Assembly (NCBI GenBank): GCA_038503075.1
Contig: JBCAML010000003.1
Span: 2,976,001-3,040,000, forward strand
Reading direction: 5' to 3'
Length of the DNA stretch: 64,000 nt
DNA from: Gyromitra esculenta
Taxonomy: Eukaryota; Ascomycota; Pezizomycetes; Pezizales; Discinaceae
Shown here: positions 42,246-53,410 of the stretch, piece after piece
Numbering within the stretch: position 1 is the stretch's first letter
Layout: every line of letters starts with the position of its first letter
Translations under genes and position numbers: made by a program
The notes under the pieces: generated by a model
The model's input: the letters and a program-made list of their open reading frames with translations, nothing else
Database searches by the model: none
Told to the model about the DNA's origin: nothing

Positions 42246-44000
42246 ACTAGCAGCATACCTAAGCGATCAGCAATAGACGCACTCATGACGATTCTTACCC
42301 CTGCATAAGCAAACGCCACCACACAAGTACCTGGAAGACGGATAAAAGGTACTGACAAAAGAGCACCTACCATCCCAAGACCTTCACTCCTAACCAATGA
42401 CGTCGATGGCACATTTAATTGTGTCTTGCAGTCAAGGCTTGTTGAACTAATGACCCTACGAGGATTCCCTCAATATCTTTGCAAATGGATCAATGACTTC
42501 TTATCCAACCGTGGAATTCAGTATCACTTTGATGGCCAACTGTCAAAAATCTTTCCCTTCCCAGCTGGAGTCCCCCAAGGATCCCCCCTCTCACCAGTTC
42601 TATATGTACTTTATGCCTCCAACCTAAGCACTGCAATAGCAATCCCAAGTGAACTAAGCATGGCCTACATTGACGACGAAGGACTTTTGCAAGTGTCTTT
42701 AAATCAATTGTTTGCTACACGAAGGCTGCAAGAGCACGTTGACGCCAGAGTTGAACGAGCGAAGCATCTTAATATCCACTACTCTGCCACAAAAACAGAA
42801 TTGTTACACATCATCAATTTGAAAGGAAGACAGCCAGACAAGAATGCCTGTACTGTAAACGTCCATGGATTGGTAATCCAACCCAAGCCTATCCTCAAAT
42901 CACTGGGAGTTTGGATTGATGAAAGATTGTCGTTCTACCATCATGCCACATTGATATGAAGCAGACTCAGACAAGGAGTGGCAGCTCTAAAAGCCTTTGC
43001 CTGGAGAACTAATGCCTCCCCTCAACCGTTGCATCACTTTGTCAATACAACTCTCCTCACTGGTGTGTTATGGAGGAGTAAAGCATGGTGGAACGGACAT
43101 AATAACATTGGAACAATACTCCTATCACCATACCTATCCCTTGCACAATCTCTCACTGGCCTACCTCATTATACCAAAGGACAAATGGTGTTACATGAAG
43201 CTCACCTCCCACCTCTCAAACTCCTCCTTGACTGCAAATCCAGAAAATATGGAATGTGTGTCCTCCTATCAGAAAACACACATCCTCATCAAAACACACT
43301 CGAACAGCTTCTATTAAGCAACCCCTTCCTTTGTCAGCACAGGACTAAGAAGAATTGCTTCCCTACTCCATGAATTGCTCCCCTTGTCACCAATCCTGGA
43401 AAGCCTTACCCCTATTGCCCCTCACCTCTACCTCCCACACAAATGTCTGGAAATATCCCTCCTCTCTAAAGAAATTACCTTAGTCAACCATAGGCTGTGG
43501 ATAGAGACACTCTCGCGCTCCCTGCTTGTATACACGGATGGTTCTTAGTCAACAGAAGGAATTGTTACATCTGGGTGGGCGGTATATGACCCTGATATCT
43601 TTCTCCTATCACCTATTACCTCAGGCAATTGCAACCTGGGGTACCATGCAGAACTGATCGACGGCGAAACCCAAGCCGTTCAGGAGGAACTCAGCACGAT
43701 GACCGTTGATGTCTCACACAATACAATTTACATCTGTGTTGACAACCAAATGGCCCTCAAATAACTAACTGGAGGCCCCGCTTATAGTCGAGAGTTCTTC
43801 CATCAGACCCTTCAAATCATCAAGTCCTACCAACAGCACGGCAGGAACATTAAAGCCATCTGGACACCATCGCATGTCAGAATCATTGGCAACGACAAAG
43901 CAGACTCCCTGGCCCAACAAGGCACACCTTTCCACCATGCAAATGGACTTGGGCATCTCTAGCCTGGCTCAGAAACGAATCAACTCAGCATACAATACGG
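42246..44000 (+). pseudogene. LINE2 ORF2, fragment 3 (RT core and RNase H)
   Basis: RT: TNDVDGTFNCV (motif A, about 42395), FPAGVPQGSPLSPVL (motif B) and YIDD (about 42668, catalytic). A stop near 42957 breaks the frame before AALKAFAWRTN. The RNase H domain is recognisable at about 43520-43935: VYTDGS, GYHAELIDGE, ICVDNQMALK and WTPSHVRIIGNDKAD, which covers the four acidic residues and the catalytic His. Single stops interrupt it (43547, 43762). The presence of RNase H separates LINE2 from LINE1. Confidence 0.9.
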
Positions 44001-44410
44001 TCTCAAGGTTCAGTCCCTCGTTAGGCCCTTTAGTATTCCTGAAGGTGAGCAGTGCTACTTAAGCGAGGTACTAACACGTTTGAGGAGTGCGAGGTTTCTA
44101 CAAGTTCTACGATGGGGTCTAACTCAAGGCGAGTTAAGTGCAGCAGTGAGGACAGCAACAGCGAGGGTTCTGAGGTAGAACTGAGAGGATATTATGTCAA
44201 TACAGTAGAAGTGAAATGAGAACGTTGCTTAAGGAAAGAGAGAGAAAACAATAAGAAAGACCGAAATCCATCACTTAAATACCCCGCTTTTCCTACTAAT
44301 AACTTGTAACCAAAGAGTAACCGAACAACAAAGACATTATTCCCTGAACACCATAACCCGTTGCAACCCTTTACCAAACCCTAACCCATCACTCAACGTC
44401 ATCCGTGAAA

Positions 44411-44660
44411 GTAGCTCCCCTTCTCAAGCGTGAGCTCCTGCGAACACTAGGAGCAACGGCAGTTGTAGTAGTCAAGAATGTATCGAGTGCAGAAGTGTCT
44501 TGGAGATCTTCTTCTCGTTCCCAGGTGGGGTGAGCGTATCCAGTCCATTTGACGAGGTATTGTAACCGTCCACGATAGATTCTTTGTTCAAGGATTTTCT
44601 CGATAAAATATTCCTCTTGATCGTTAACTATGACTGGGGGAAGAGGAGGTATAACGTCAT
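44411..44660 (-). pseudogene. Gypsy-A2 pol 3' end (chromodomain remnant)
   Basis: The sequence parallels 26879-27120 of gypsy-A1: the region after the 3' LTR, then the chromodomain (QYLVKWTGYAHPTWE equivalent near 44520-44560) and the FIEKIL segment. It ends abruptly near 44660 where unrelated sequence begins. Confidence 0.8.
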
Positions 44661-45284
44661 CAGCAAAACAGGTTTATATGTCCCGGCATGTCTTGGACCC
44701 TCACGGACTGCATGGACCCTTCACTCCTATGTCCCCGTCCATGGAGGGGGCATATCTGATCGACCTCGGCACATGACTCCTACACCTTGGCGTTGAGGTC
44801 ATGGACCTTCCTGAACCTCTCTGCACCAAAACACCTGGTCGTGGATCGCTGCGTTCCTACCGAAGACCATCTCAGATACTACAGACCTTCTCGTTCAAAG
44901 CTCGTATATCTTCATGGTTCGCTGAACCTTCCACAGACCTTGGGCAGGATGTCCTTGTTTCCTCCTCTTTTTTGCGCCCCTGTCGCAGACCTTGCATGTT
45001 GTCCTCTCGACTTTTTAGCACCTCCACTCTTTTCTCAGGATCTTTGAAGACCCTGCTGGTCCTTCTTTCTACTATCCCAGACCTCTCGCGAAAAAGCTCT
45101 TTGTTTTCTGGATCTCTCCCTCCCAGTTCAGGATCTTGGTAACACGGTTCGACACCCACCAGGAATAATTATATTTCTCTATTACTGAACCCGAGCTCCA
45201 AAACCTTGGGCAATCAATCTCATGGTCTTCCAGACCTCTGCTGGTGATACGCGGATCTCTCATCAGTGGTTCGTTGGGAATGCA

Positions 45285-45518
45285 TTAATCACATTTATTC
45301 GTCTTTAATACATAATCGCCTGCATAGTTCCCTGCAGCATGCCCTTCAACCCTGGTACCCATTACATCCTCAGACCCTTCTATTGCTTCCTGGGACCCTT
45401 CTATTGCTTCCTCAGACCCTTCTATTGCTTCCTGGGACCCTCCTATTGCTTTCTTTGATCCTTCTATTGCTTCTGCACTGCTATATATTCTCGATATCAC
45501 TACCGATCTCATCCGCAT
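45285..45518 (-). CDS. Small ORF with seven-residue repeats
   Basis: A 77-codon frame starting MRMRSVVISRIYSSAEAIEG and containing about five copies of EAIEGS(K/Q/E), one per 21-bp DNA unit. The unit length keeps the frame, but the opposite strand is also open (Leu-rich), so coding is not proven. No relative recognised. Confidence 0.3.
   Translation of the reverse strand: MRMRSVVISRIYSSAEAIEGSKKAIGGSQEAIEGSEEAIEGSQEAIEGSEDVMGTRVEGHAAGNYAGDYVLKTNKCD
45371..45475. repeat. 21-bp minisatellite, five units
   Basis: Units (CAG/GGG)ACCCTTCTATTGCTTCCT at 45371, 45392, 45413, 45434 and 45455. The first three bases alternate CAG, GGG, CAG, GGG, so the higher-order unit is 42 bp. The last two units are diverged. 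Confidence 0.93.
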
Positions 45519-46176
45519 ACCCTTCTGTCACCACTATGTCTTCCTTCAACTGGAATCGCGTGTTTATGCACTCTCCCAGCTTCGTCACGATCGCGTTTTT
45601 TCTGGTGTTCGACATCTATTCCATTTAGCATTTTGCGCGCAAATGCGGACCATGATACATACCTTCTCCAGAGTGTTTTTATATCAGATATAGTGGTCTG
45701 GATTGCTGTTAATCACACGAAATAATAGTTTGAAACAGAAGGCTCACCTATCATCTGCTCCCGCTCGAACCCAACAACAGGATTCGATTTCTTTCCTATA
45801 GCCTCGTAGTCCATCAACGCACAGTGGAGTGCAGTACAGACCACCAGGACTGTCTTCCATTTTATTGGCATAAACTCACTGGCTGTCAATGGTCCATGGA
45901 TTATCGATCATTCTGATGCGAAAAAGTGCTGCTCCAGGAGCATTAGGACCGCAGGGTGCATAAACCAGGCCCTATTCGGTGGACCGTTTTCCTATATATG
46001 ATCCTAAGGTTAGCAAGCTAACAGACCTCAGCTTTAGGGTTCTTACACTTGGTATCTCCTTGCAGATGCACTGATCTTTGTCGAGTAAACAGCAGTCCTC
46101 CTGGCAGCAGACCTCCAGGTTATGCGCCTGCAGCTCATATGCGTGGATTATTATATCTCAAGCATCAGATACCAAG

Positions 46177-46912
46177 TGTAACAGGGGTAGTCCTACTGCT
46201 CTATAGTAGAAATAGGTATAGCAATACGGCCGTTGCAAATACTAGAAATCAGGTTGAGATATTAAAAGTATTTTCATGCAAAGTACTCAATAATCTTAAG
46301 GGCTCTACTCGGTAGTATTCTGCCGGATGAGACTGGGAGGAAGAGCAACAGGTGGCGGGGTCATGCACTATCTTTATAGTGCTGCTGACTCGCCGTCCTC
46401 TTTCTGTTCTACTCTGCTAGGGGCCCATCAAGACCCTGAGAACATACCAAGCTATTGCGGACGGGGCACCTCAGGATTCAGCTAATGATTACTTCGGTGC
46501 TCTCCGGTATTCCTCAGTTGTTCTGTCCAGTTAGACCTTCTTGATCCGCCAGCTGCATGCCATGCCTATGCTGGATGCAGGAATTGGTGCTGATCAGTCT
46601 ACTGTTGCATGTGAGGTGTCCTGCACTTAATAGATTTCCTATTGCCGCGCCAATGGCTCTGGGCCGCTGGTACATGCACAGATGGATTGGGAACGCCACC
46701 ACAGGAGCATCCTGTATTTGGTATCACCGGCGATATATCATCGGCTCGTCAGCTAATGTTATTCTCGCTGGTTCCATTCCATTGGAACAGCAGGGTAGCA
46801 GGTATCCTCTAACATGTGGTAGCTACACCACTCATGCTGATCCTTACTACCTCTCCGCTTGTCCGATACTATTATGCTTCACTGCAGGTAACGGTTATGT
46901 AGATTCGTTACA
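46177..46912 (-). mobile_element. Solo LTR-D in the foreign block
   Basis: A 736-bp copy with TSD CCAAG (46172-46176, 46913-46917). Confidence 0.92.
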
Positions 46913-47539
46913 CCAAGTACGATCGATATGACGTGATTCTTTTCTTCAGCTACGACACGTTAACAGCTACCTTACTAAGGGGGTTTGAACTTACAAGTTT
47001 GAGAGATATCAGGTCCGGCGTCATATCGGGCTGTGTCAACCGGTTTGCAGTCGCATGTCAGATTGTTTCTTCGTCTATCTCTTGTTTCCAATACTCAATT
47101 GACATACCCCATACCTTCGTTATCAGCAGGTCTTGTCCGGAAGCATTTGGCCACCGTTGAACTGTAAACACCCCCACTTGAAGGAAGACCTTCACGTACT
47201 TATACACTATTCTGTTTCTTTAGGGCACAAGCATGGACCTAGCTACAGCCCCAGCACATTGTCGAGAGGGTCCTCATTTGGAGCTACCGACGAGGGAGGG
47301 GTGGAGTCATATCTGATTTGATCAATTCCACACGAAGCTGACTGTTCCTGTGAAAACAGACAAAGGCGTTTGTCAAGCTCTCTTAGGTCGTCTCTCAAGC
47401 TTCGTTTGTGGTCAGACACTGGCTCTGGGGTACTTACTAGGCTGTGGTACGGCGAAGAAGCTCTGCTGTTGGGAGGTCTGCGTCCAGCGCGTCTCTCTCA
47501 TTGTCCAGCTATTCTCTCACTTCAAATCAGCCATCTCGG

Positions 47540-47800
47540 ATAAATAATTCCTGGGTATATATTCATGTACATCTTGGCTCCTCATTGCCGTCATCGATGT
47601 CGCTTTCTATGTTTTCTTCCGACTCTTCTATGTGTTGTCTCAGAGTATATTGTGGCCTTACCTGTGAGTTGTGGTCCTTGGTCGGGGTTCTGGCTACTGA
47701 TCTGGTGTTAGTGATGATACATCAATGGATGGCATTAATTTTCACCATTGTCTTCGTCCTCATCTTCACTCGGAACGGGCCAGCCGTGTACCGAACGAGG
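47540..47800 (-). pseudogene. Possible acidic-tail gene remnant
   Basis: On the minus strand two short frames look protein-like: VPSEDEDEDNGEN near 47790-47740, and RQHIEESEENIESDIDDGNE near 47640-47570, ending at a stop. They could be exons of a host gene whose other parts I cannot see. No domain is recognised. Lies 1.2 kb downstream of the helicase fragment on the same strand. Confidence 0.3.
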
Positions 47801-48975
47801 AGGCGGAGGTCAGGCTGAGGTCCTCCGAGCTTGGTTAGAGCTCTCTGTTTGGTATCCATTCTCCTGTTGTTCGTTTGCTCTCATTTTGACGTCTGGAGGC
47901 TTGTGGTCTTGGTGAATGGGGGTATTGGAGAGAAATAAAGCGGAGAGAAAGTGAAGGGGAAATAGCAAAGAGGTTTATTGGAGGGACGAAGAAAAGGGGG
48001 GAACCCACTCTCTTCGACGCCTTGATTACGTAACACAAACACATGAATAGTGCAGCTTTCTTTGATGTTTACAGACCTCAGACTGCTGGCTGACCTGAAA
48101 CAATCGATTCTCCAGTAAGAGGTCTTGAGCGATATCTGTGGACTTTGCAATCCGTGTCTCGACACCCACCCCACTGTGTCTCGCAAAGATATATAGTGAT
48201 AAAGTTAATCGGGTGTAGCGTTTGGCAAGAAACATGAATACAGATGCAAAGATAGCAGTCAAAAAAGACGAGAGCTAAGAAACACATAATTTGATGTTTG
48301 AAGGAGTTGATGGATGCTGATAGCAAGGAAATCTTCGATTGAGCAGGGGAAGGTCTGCCCTGACAGGAATGTTATATTTGTCTGTGAACAGCTCACTGCT
48401 CAGTTGACTTTTAAACTCCTGAGGGGAAGGCAGATCGGGCAATGGGAAGCTGCATATTTTGTAGAAAGCGAACTACAAATATAACACAATCTGTTATATT
48501 AGCGACCATTGCCACATTTAACTCTTCTCTCTTCTCTGATTTCTATGGTTTGGTGTTGATAAACCGAGTGATAGACCATGCTTAATGAGCGGTATTCCGA
48601 TTCGGGGACCTGCCCTGCTACTCTATACTTAATTCGGCAAGTCTACACAGACCTACAAGCAAATCTTCAAGCCCAACCCTGAACACCCAAACGTGGACCC
48701 TAAGAAATCTATTGCGACAATTGAATATTCCCACACCCAATACACCTTGGGAATCTGTTGTGCTGGTTAGTGTTGGTCTTCGAAAATTTGCGTTGGGTAG
48801 GGGTTCTACTGACTCTAATTCCCGCAGACCTAGCCGACCCATGACTGCAGACCTACCACGAACCAGCAACAGACCTAAAACAAATATAGATAAAAAAAAA
48901 AAACTTTAAAACCCAAACACTAAAACTCAGTTACTGCAGACCTTCTTCCTCCACAGCCAATGCTCCAACGCAGAC

Positions 48976-49452
48976 CTAATCGATAATCATTACATTAGCA
49001 GGTACGTCTTTATTCAGCGCTCTCTTCTGCTTGGCAAGGAGCTTGATCCTGGCATTTGTGGCATCTAGCAGGTCCGAATAGGAGAGGTTGGTCCCGATAA
49101 GGTTATGCATAAAACAAGCCTCAAATTTCCCCCAGATCTCGTAGAGCTGCTGCGCCCTATCATCAACCCCTCCAACAGTATGCAAAGTCCATGAAGTCGG
49201 TTTACACATTTGGCTGAGACGGTGGATGTGCGCAATTGCTTGTCGTTGCTCGTTCAAGTTCCAGAATTTCTGGGTTATGACAACGTGATTTGCAGCAACA
49301 AGGTTCAGACCCGTACTGCCGAGAGCTGGAGTAAAGATGAGCTTGCTTGGGACGTTACTATCTGCGAATTTTTGAAGAACCTCAGTGCTCTCTTTCGGAT
49401 CAAGAGCCACGTGGTAAAGGAATGGCTCCACCTCGCGGTGGAAGGTACTCAC
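48976..49452 (-). pseudogene. SNF2-family helicase C-terminal fragment
   Basis: A 158-codon frame containing LIFTPALGSTGLNLVAANHV (helicase motif V) and NLNEQRQAIAHIHRLSQ (motif VI, the usual QAxxRxHRxxQ), followed by KPTSWTLHTVGGVDDRAQQLY and a natural-looking C-terminus at a stop. The N-terminal helicase lobe and motif IV are absent: LTR-D sequence begins at 49453 and no helicase sequence is found beyond it. In family members this lobe couples ATP hydrolysis to DNA translocation. It is the clearest host-derived fragment here. It might have been captured or simply rearranged into the retrotransposon. Confidence 0.8.
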
Positions 49453-50738
49453 TGTAACGGGGGTAGTCCAACTGCTCTGTAGTGGGAATAGGTATAGGAA
49501 TACGGCCGTTGCAAATACTAAATCAGGTTAAGATGTTAAGAGTATTTTCGTGCAAAGTGTAACGGATCTACAATACCGTTACCTGCAGTGAAGCATAATA
49601 GTACTGGACAAGCGGAGAGGTAGTAAGGATCAGCATGAGTGGTGTAGCTACCACATGCTAGAGGATACCTGCTACCCTGCTGTACCAATGGAATGGAGCC
49701 AGCAAGAATAATATTAGCTGACGAGTCAATGATATATCTCCAGTGATACCAAATACAGGAAGCTCCTGTGGTTGCGTTCCCAACCCATCTGTGCATATAC
49801 TAGCGGCCCAGAGCCACTGGTGCGGCAATAGGAAATCTATTAAGTGCAGGACACCTCACATGCAACAGTAGACTGATCAGCGCCAATTCCTGCATCCAGC
49901 ATAGGCATGGCATGCAGCTGGCGGATCTAGAAGGTCTAACTGGACAGAACAACTGAGGAATACCGGAGAGCACCGAAGTAATCATTAGCTGAATCCTGAG
50001 GTGCCTGTAACGGGGGTAGTCCTACTGCTCTGTAGTGGGAATAGGTATAGCAATACGGCCGTTGCAAATACTAAATCAGGTTGAGATGTTAAGAGTATTT
50101 CGTGCAAGATACTCAATAATCTTAAGGGCTCTACTCGGTAGTATTCTGTCTGATGAGACTGGGAAGAAGAGCAACAGGTGTCGGGGTCATGCACTATCTT
50201 TATAGTGCTGCTGACTCGCCGTCCTCTTTCTGTTCTACTCTGCTGGGGGCCCGTCGAGACCCTGAGAACATGCCAAGATATTGCGAGCGGGACACCTCAG
50301 GATTCAGCTAATGATCACTTCGGCGCTCTCCGACACTCCTCGGTTGTTCTGTCCAGTTAGACCTTCTAGATCCGCCAGCTGCATGCCATGCCTATGCTGG
50401 ATGTAGGAATCGGCGCTGATCAGTCTACTGTTGCATGTGAGGTGTCCTGCACTTAATAGATACCCTATTGCCGCACCAGTGGCTCTGGGCCGCTAGTATG
50501 TGCATAGATGGATTGGAAACGCCACCACAGGAGCTTCCTGTGTTTGGTATCACCGGGGATATATCATTGGCTCGTCAACTAATGTTATTCTCGCTGGTTC
50601 CACTCCATCGGAACAGCAGGGTAGCAGGTATCCTCTAACATGTGGTAGCTACACCACTCATGCTGATCCTTACTACCTCTCTGCTTGCCTGGTGCTATTA
50701 TGCTTCACTGCAGGTAACGGTATTGTAGATCCGTTACA
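49453..50738. mobile_element. Cluster of three LTR-D pieces
   Basis: 49453-49557 is the first 105 bp in minus orientation, 49558-50005 is a plus-oriented 5' part, and 50006-50738 is a complete 733-bp minus-oriented copy. No matching TSD pairs are found. Nested insertion followed by recombination between LTRs could explain the order. It truncates the helicase fragment. Confidence 0.85.
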
Positions 50739-50753
50739 CTGCGAAGACTCCTA

Positions 50754-50985
50754 CCTGTCTGTATCGAAAGAGGGCACGACGGCGCCTCCTGTCTGTATCG
50801 AAAGAGGGGCCACAACGGCGCCTCTTGTCTGTATCGAAGAAGGGCACGATGGCACCTCCTGTCTGTATCGAAAGAGGGCACGACGGAGCCTCCTGTCTGT
50901 ATCGAAGGCGGTGTGCCGCGAAGGCACCTACCTGTCTGTATCGAAGGCAGGATGCCACGGAGGCCCCTACCTGTCTGTATGGTAT
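50754..50985. repeat. 34-39-bp minisatellite, seven units
   Basis: The core CCTGTCTGTATCGAA recurs at 50754, 50788, 50823, 50858, 50892, 50931 and 50970, with spacings of 34-35 bp and then 39 bp. Apparent frames here are repeat translations and I do not call them genes. Confidence 0.92.
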
Positions 50986-51499
50986 CCTTCGCATGCGTTA
51001 TCTTTACCGCCACCTCCCTCTCCTCCACAAAGAGGTCTCAGTCAATCTCTCTGGTCGAAGGGACCATTGTGGACGGGTGGTAGGGGGCGCCCTATCTGTA
51101 ACCTTGAGATCTGACATCCCTCCCCTCTTCGCGGCAGGAGGGCGCGTCGACGCAGACTCCCACCAGGTAGGCCTTTCCTAGGGGCGTACCACCAGTGGAG
51201 CCTGCGAGCGACGTGTGAAGCACGCTCAGCAGTGGGGGCAAAGGCCCCCGAATAGCTCACCAAGGAGCAGGCCGAGTAATAGTATATATCCGTATATAGA
51301 GTAGAGAGTAGTATATAGAAAGTAATAATATACAGAATAATAGTGGTATGGTGATGGATGACGTGCAAGAGCCACGCCCCCGCCAAAGATATACATGCTC
51401 CCCCACTACCGCCTCGATACCCTAACCCATATCACGTGACAATCCACGTGACATCGCCTCCCTACCACACCTGCAACCTCGCGCCCCACCACAGTGGCA
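50986..51499. other. GC-rich then AT-rich non-coding sequence before A2 gag
   Basis: I see no gene. Several TATATA-like stretches lie at 51284-51340. The junction with gypsy-A2 gag is near 51499. Confidence 0.5.
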
Positions 51500-52128
51500 A
51501 TGAGTTGTTCTGCACTGGTTCAGGTAGTGAAGCCAGAGGGGAGAACAGTGTGGCGAACTTGCTCTAGGACTGCTCCTTCAAGATGGTTAATTGTATAAAG
51601 GATCACGGTAGTCTCGTTGGCAAATCGGTCTCGGTTGACGGTGAGTTTGGAGCGAAGTTGGAGTACAAAGCCAGGTAGTTTAGTCCTGGATCCTTTGAAC
51701 TTCTCCGGATCTGGCATTCATTCTGAGTGGTGAGTTGTCAATGGTGGAGGTGGGGTGGCGGTGAGTTTGGGTGGAGCTGGCAGTGCTTGGCTGGCTGTGC
51801 GAGCTTTGTTTTGCTTCTGGCGGAGTCTGCTGATCAGGGTTGCTGCCTCTTTGACGCGTTGGTCTTGGGTTTCGGCGTGTCAGAGGGCATTCTCTGTCTG
51901 AATCCTGGCAGTACTGAGTTTGACCTCAGCGTCTCTTTCGTTTTCCTGAAGGACATCAATTTGGTCTTCCAGGGCTTGGTAGAGTTCCCTGAGTTGATTG
52001 TATAACTCAGCGGGGTCTTCTCTAATGGCTTGAGCGAAGGCTTTTCTAGTGGGGAACCTTTTCACGGCGACAGCGGCTCCTTCTGAGGAGGAGGAAGGTT
52101 CAGCAAAGGTGGGGGCGGAGGAGCTCAT
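51500..52128 (-). pseudogene. Gypsy-A2 gag, N-terminal part
   Basis: Starts at ATG 52128 (MSSSAPTFAEPSSSSEG). A coiled coil (QLRELYQALEDQIDVLQENE) and, after a stop near 51880, the capsid start MPDPEKFKGSRTKLPGFV (51717 on) are clear. It is cut off in the AEQLI segment at about 51500, where foreign DNA begins. Confidence 0.85.
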
Positions 52129-52376
52129 GATGACTTAGAGTAGAAGGTGTAGAGGAGGAAGCAACGTAATCTCGCTTGCTCAATTGTTGCAAAAGTCTGC
52201 GTTGTTACAGACACTTGCGATGGTATTGATGCGGAGGTACTTGGAATCTAGCCACTCAGGTAGGACTAGCAAGGGCTCAGTGGTCTCTGTAGGTTTTCAT
52301 GATGTCAAACAAGGGAACAAACACACAAAGGGTTGATGAATCAAGCTGTGAAACCCATGAAGTAAGTATGACTCCA

Positions 52377-52437
52377 AGGGGGTTTGAACATGTGGCCTTG
52401 AGTGGGAAAAGGTACACAGTATACCACTGAGCTGAGC
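52377..52437 (-). ncRNA. tRNA-like sequence in gypsy-A2 leader
   Basis: Reading leftward from 52437: GCTCAGCTCAGTGGTATAC (A box) and, about 45 bases on, ATGTTCAAACCC (B box). It lies immediately next to the 5' LTR, where A1 has none. The LTR-junction sequence AAGCAACGTAATCTC is duplicated at 52159-52173 and 52438-52452. A related tRNA-like stretch is found within LTR-C' at 39705-39757. Confidence 0.5.
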
Positions 52438-52858
52438 AAGCAACATAATCTCATGGTTAAGTCCCTCATTAAGCCCTTCAGTATCCCTGAAGGTGAGCAG
52501 TGCTACTTAAGCGAGGTACTAATACGTTCGAGGAGTGCGAGGTTTCTACAAGTTCTACGATGGGGTCTAACTCAAGGCGAGTTAAGTGCAGCGGCGAGGA
52601 CAGCAACAGCAAGGGTTCTGAGGTAGAACTGAGAGGATATTATGTCGATACAGTAGAAGTGAAATGAGAACGTTGCTTAAGGAAAGAAAGAGAAAACAAT
52701 AAAAACGACTGAAATCCATCACTCAAATACCCCACTTTTCCTACTAATAACTTCTAACTGAAGAATAACCGAACAACAAAGACATTATTCCCTGAACACT
52801 ATAACCCGTTGCAACCCTTTGCCGAACCCTAACCCATCACTCAACATCATCCGTGAAA

Positions 52859-53410
52859 TACAGCACTGGAAAAATGATACACCAAACGGCAAAGTTAACC
52901 TCACCTTTTCTGGGCCTGAAGCTTCCATACGATTTCAAATGGCACAGTTCCTTTTTAAAGCCAGAACAAGCACAACAAGGGTAGATATGACACCCTTTGA
53001 CACTAAAGAGAAGACCTGTGACTGTGGGGATACCTTTTCCTCCGATCACTTGATTTTAGAATGCAAATTGTTTGCGCAGCAGAGAGAAGTTGCCCTAAGG
53101 GAGATGGATGTAAATTGTACGAACGCGAACATGTTATTTCCTAAGAAAGATGTTTTTCCTTTATTGAAATTCTTGAAGCAAATAGGTTGATGTTCGTTTG
53201 AACCGTACAGGGTGGAAGGCAGCGCAATGGAGGAGGACTTTATTGATAACACTTAATGTTTGGTTCATCTCTTATGTTACTCAGCATGAAAGGCCATGCG
53301 AGATTCTTTTGTTTATGATGTGTGATGGAGGAGGTTGCAGTTGAGTTTGATTTGTTTTTCCTATGTTTTCCTTATGTTGTTTCTCATTTCTGTTATGTAT
53401 TGGGGGCGTA
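52859..53410 (+). pseudogene. LINE2 ORF2, fragment 4 (C-terminus) and 3' UTR
   Basis: Continues the frame beyond the RNase H domain: IQHWKNDTPNGKVNL, FRMAQFLFKARTSTTRV-like segment and the C-terminal CDCGDTFSSDHLILEC (CxC...H...C), ending at TGA 53188. The 3' UTR runs to LTR-D at 53411 and resumes at 54603. Confidence 0.87.

Larger units (their letters stand above)
44661..46176. other. Foreign block, part 1
   Basis: No known transposon domain. Several overlapping frames of 60-113 codons occur here, but without a recognisable domain. A 21-bp minisatellite lies at 45371-45475. The hexamer AGACCT (or its complement) is unusually frequent here and through about 49000. Confidence 0.5.
44001..52858 (-). 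mobile_element. Gypsy-A2: LTR-A element with pol replaced by foreign DNA
   Basis: LTRs at 44001-44410 and 52449-52858 (410 bp each), TSD TACGG/TACAG (one mismatch). LINE2 coding sequence is continuous across the insertion. Only the pol 3' end (44411-44660) and the gag/leader (about 51500-52448) survive. The 6.8 kb between them has no gypsy sequence. Confidence 0.88.

Noticed and set aside
44787..45142. Overlapping 86-113-codon frames as host genes
   Set aside because: Three frames are open at once over GC-richer sequence and none shows a domain or convincing splice structure.
50754..50985. Possible CRISPR array
   Set aside because: Repeats and intervening sequence are all similar and there are no unique spacers. 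It is a minisatellite in a eukaryotic sequence.
50705..51028. Arg/Gln-rich frames over the 50.8-kb minisatellite
   Set aside because: The repeat unit changes length by 1 and 4-5 bp, so the frames are not maintained between units.
52174..52437. Simple tRNA-derived SINE with 15-bp TSD
   Set aside because: The middle of the segment (about 52237-52363) is homologous to the gypsy-A1 leader, so it is not a stand-alone SINE. The tRNA-like end is reported separately.
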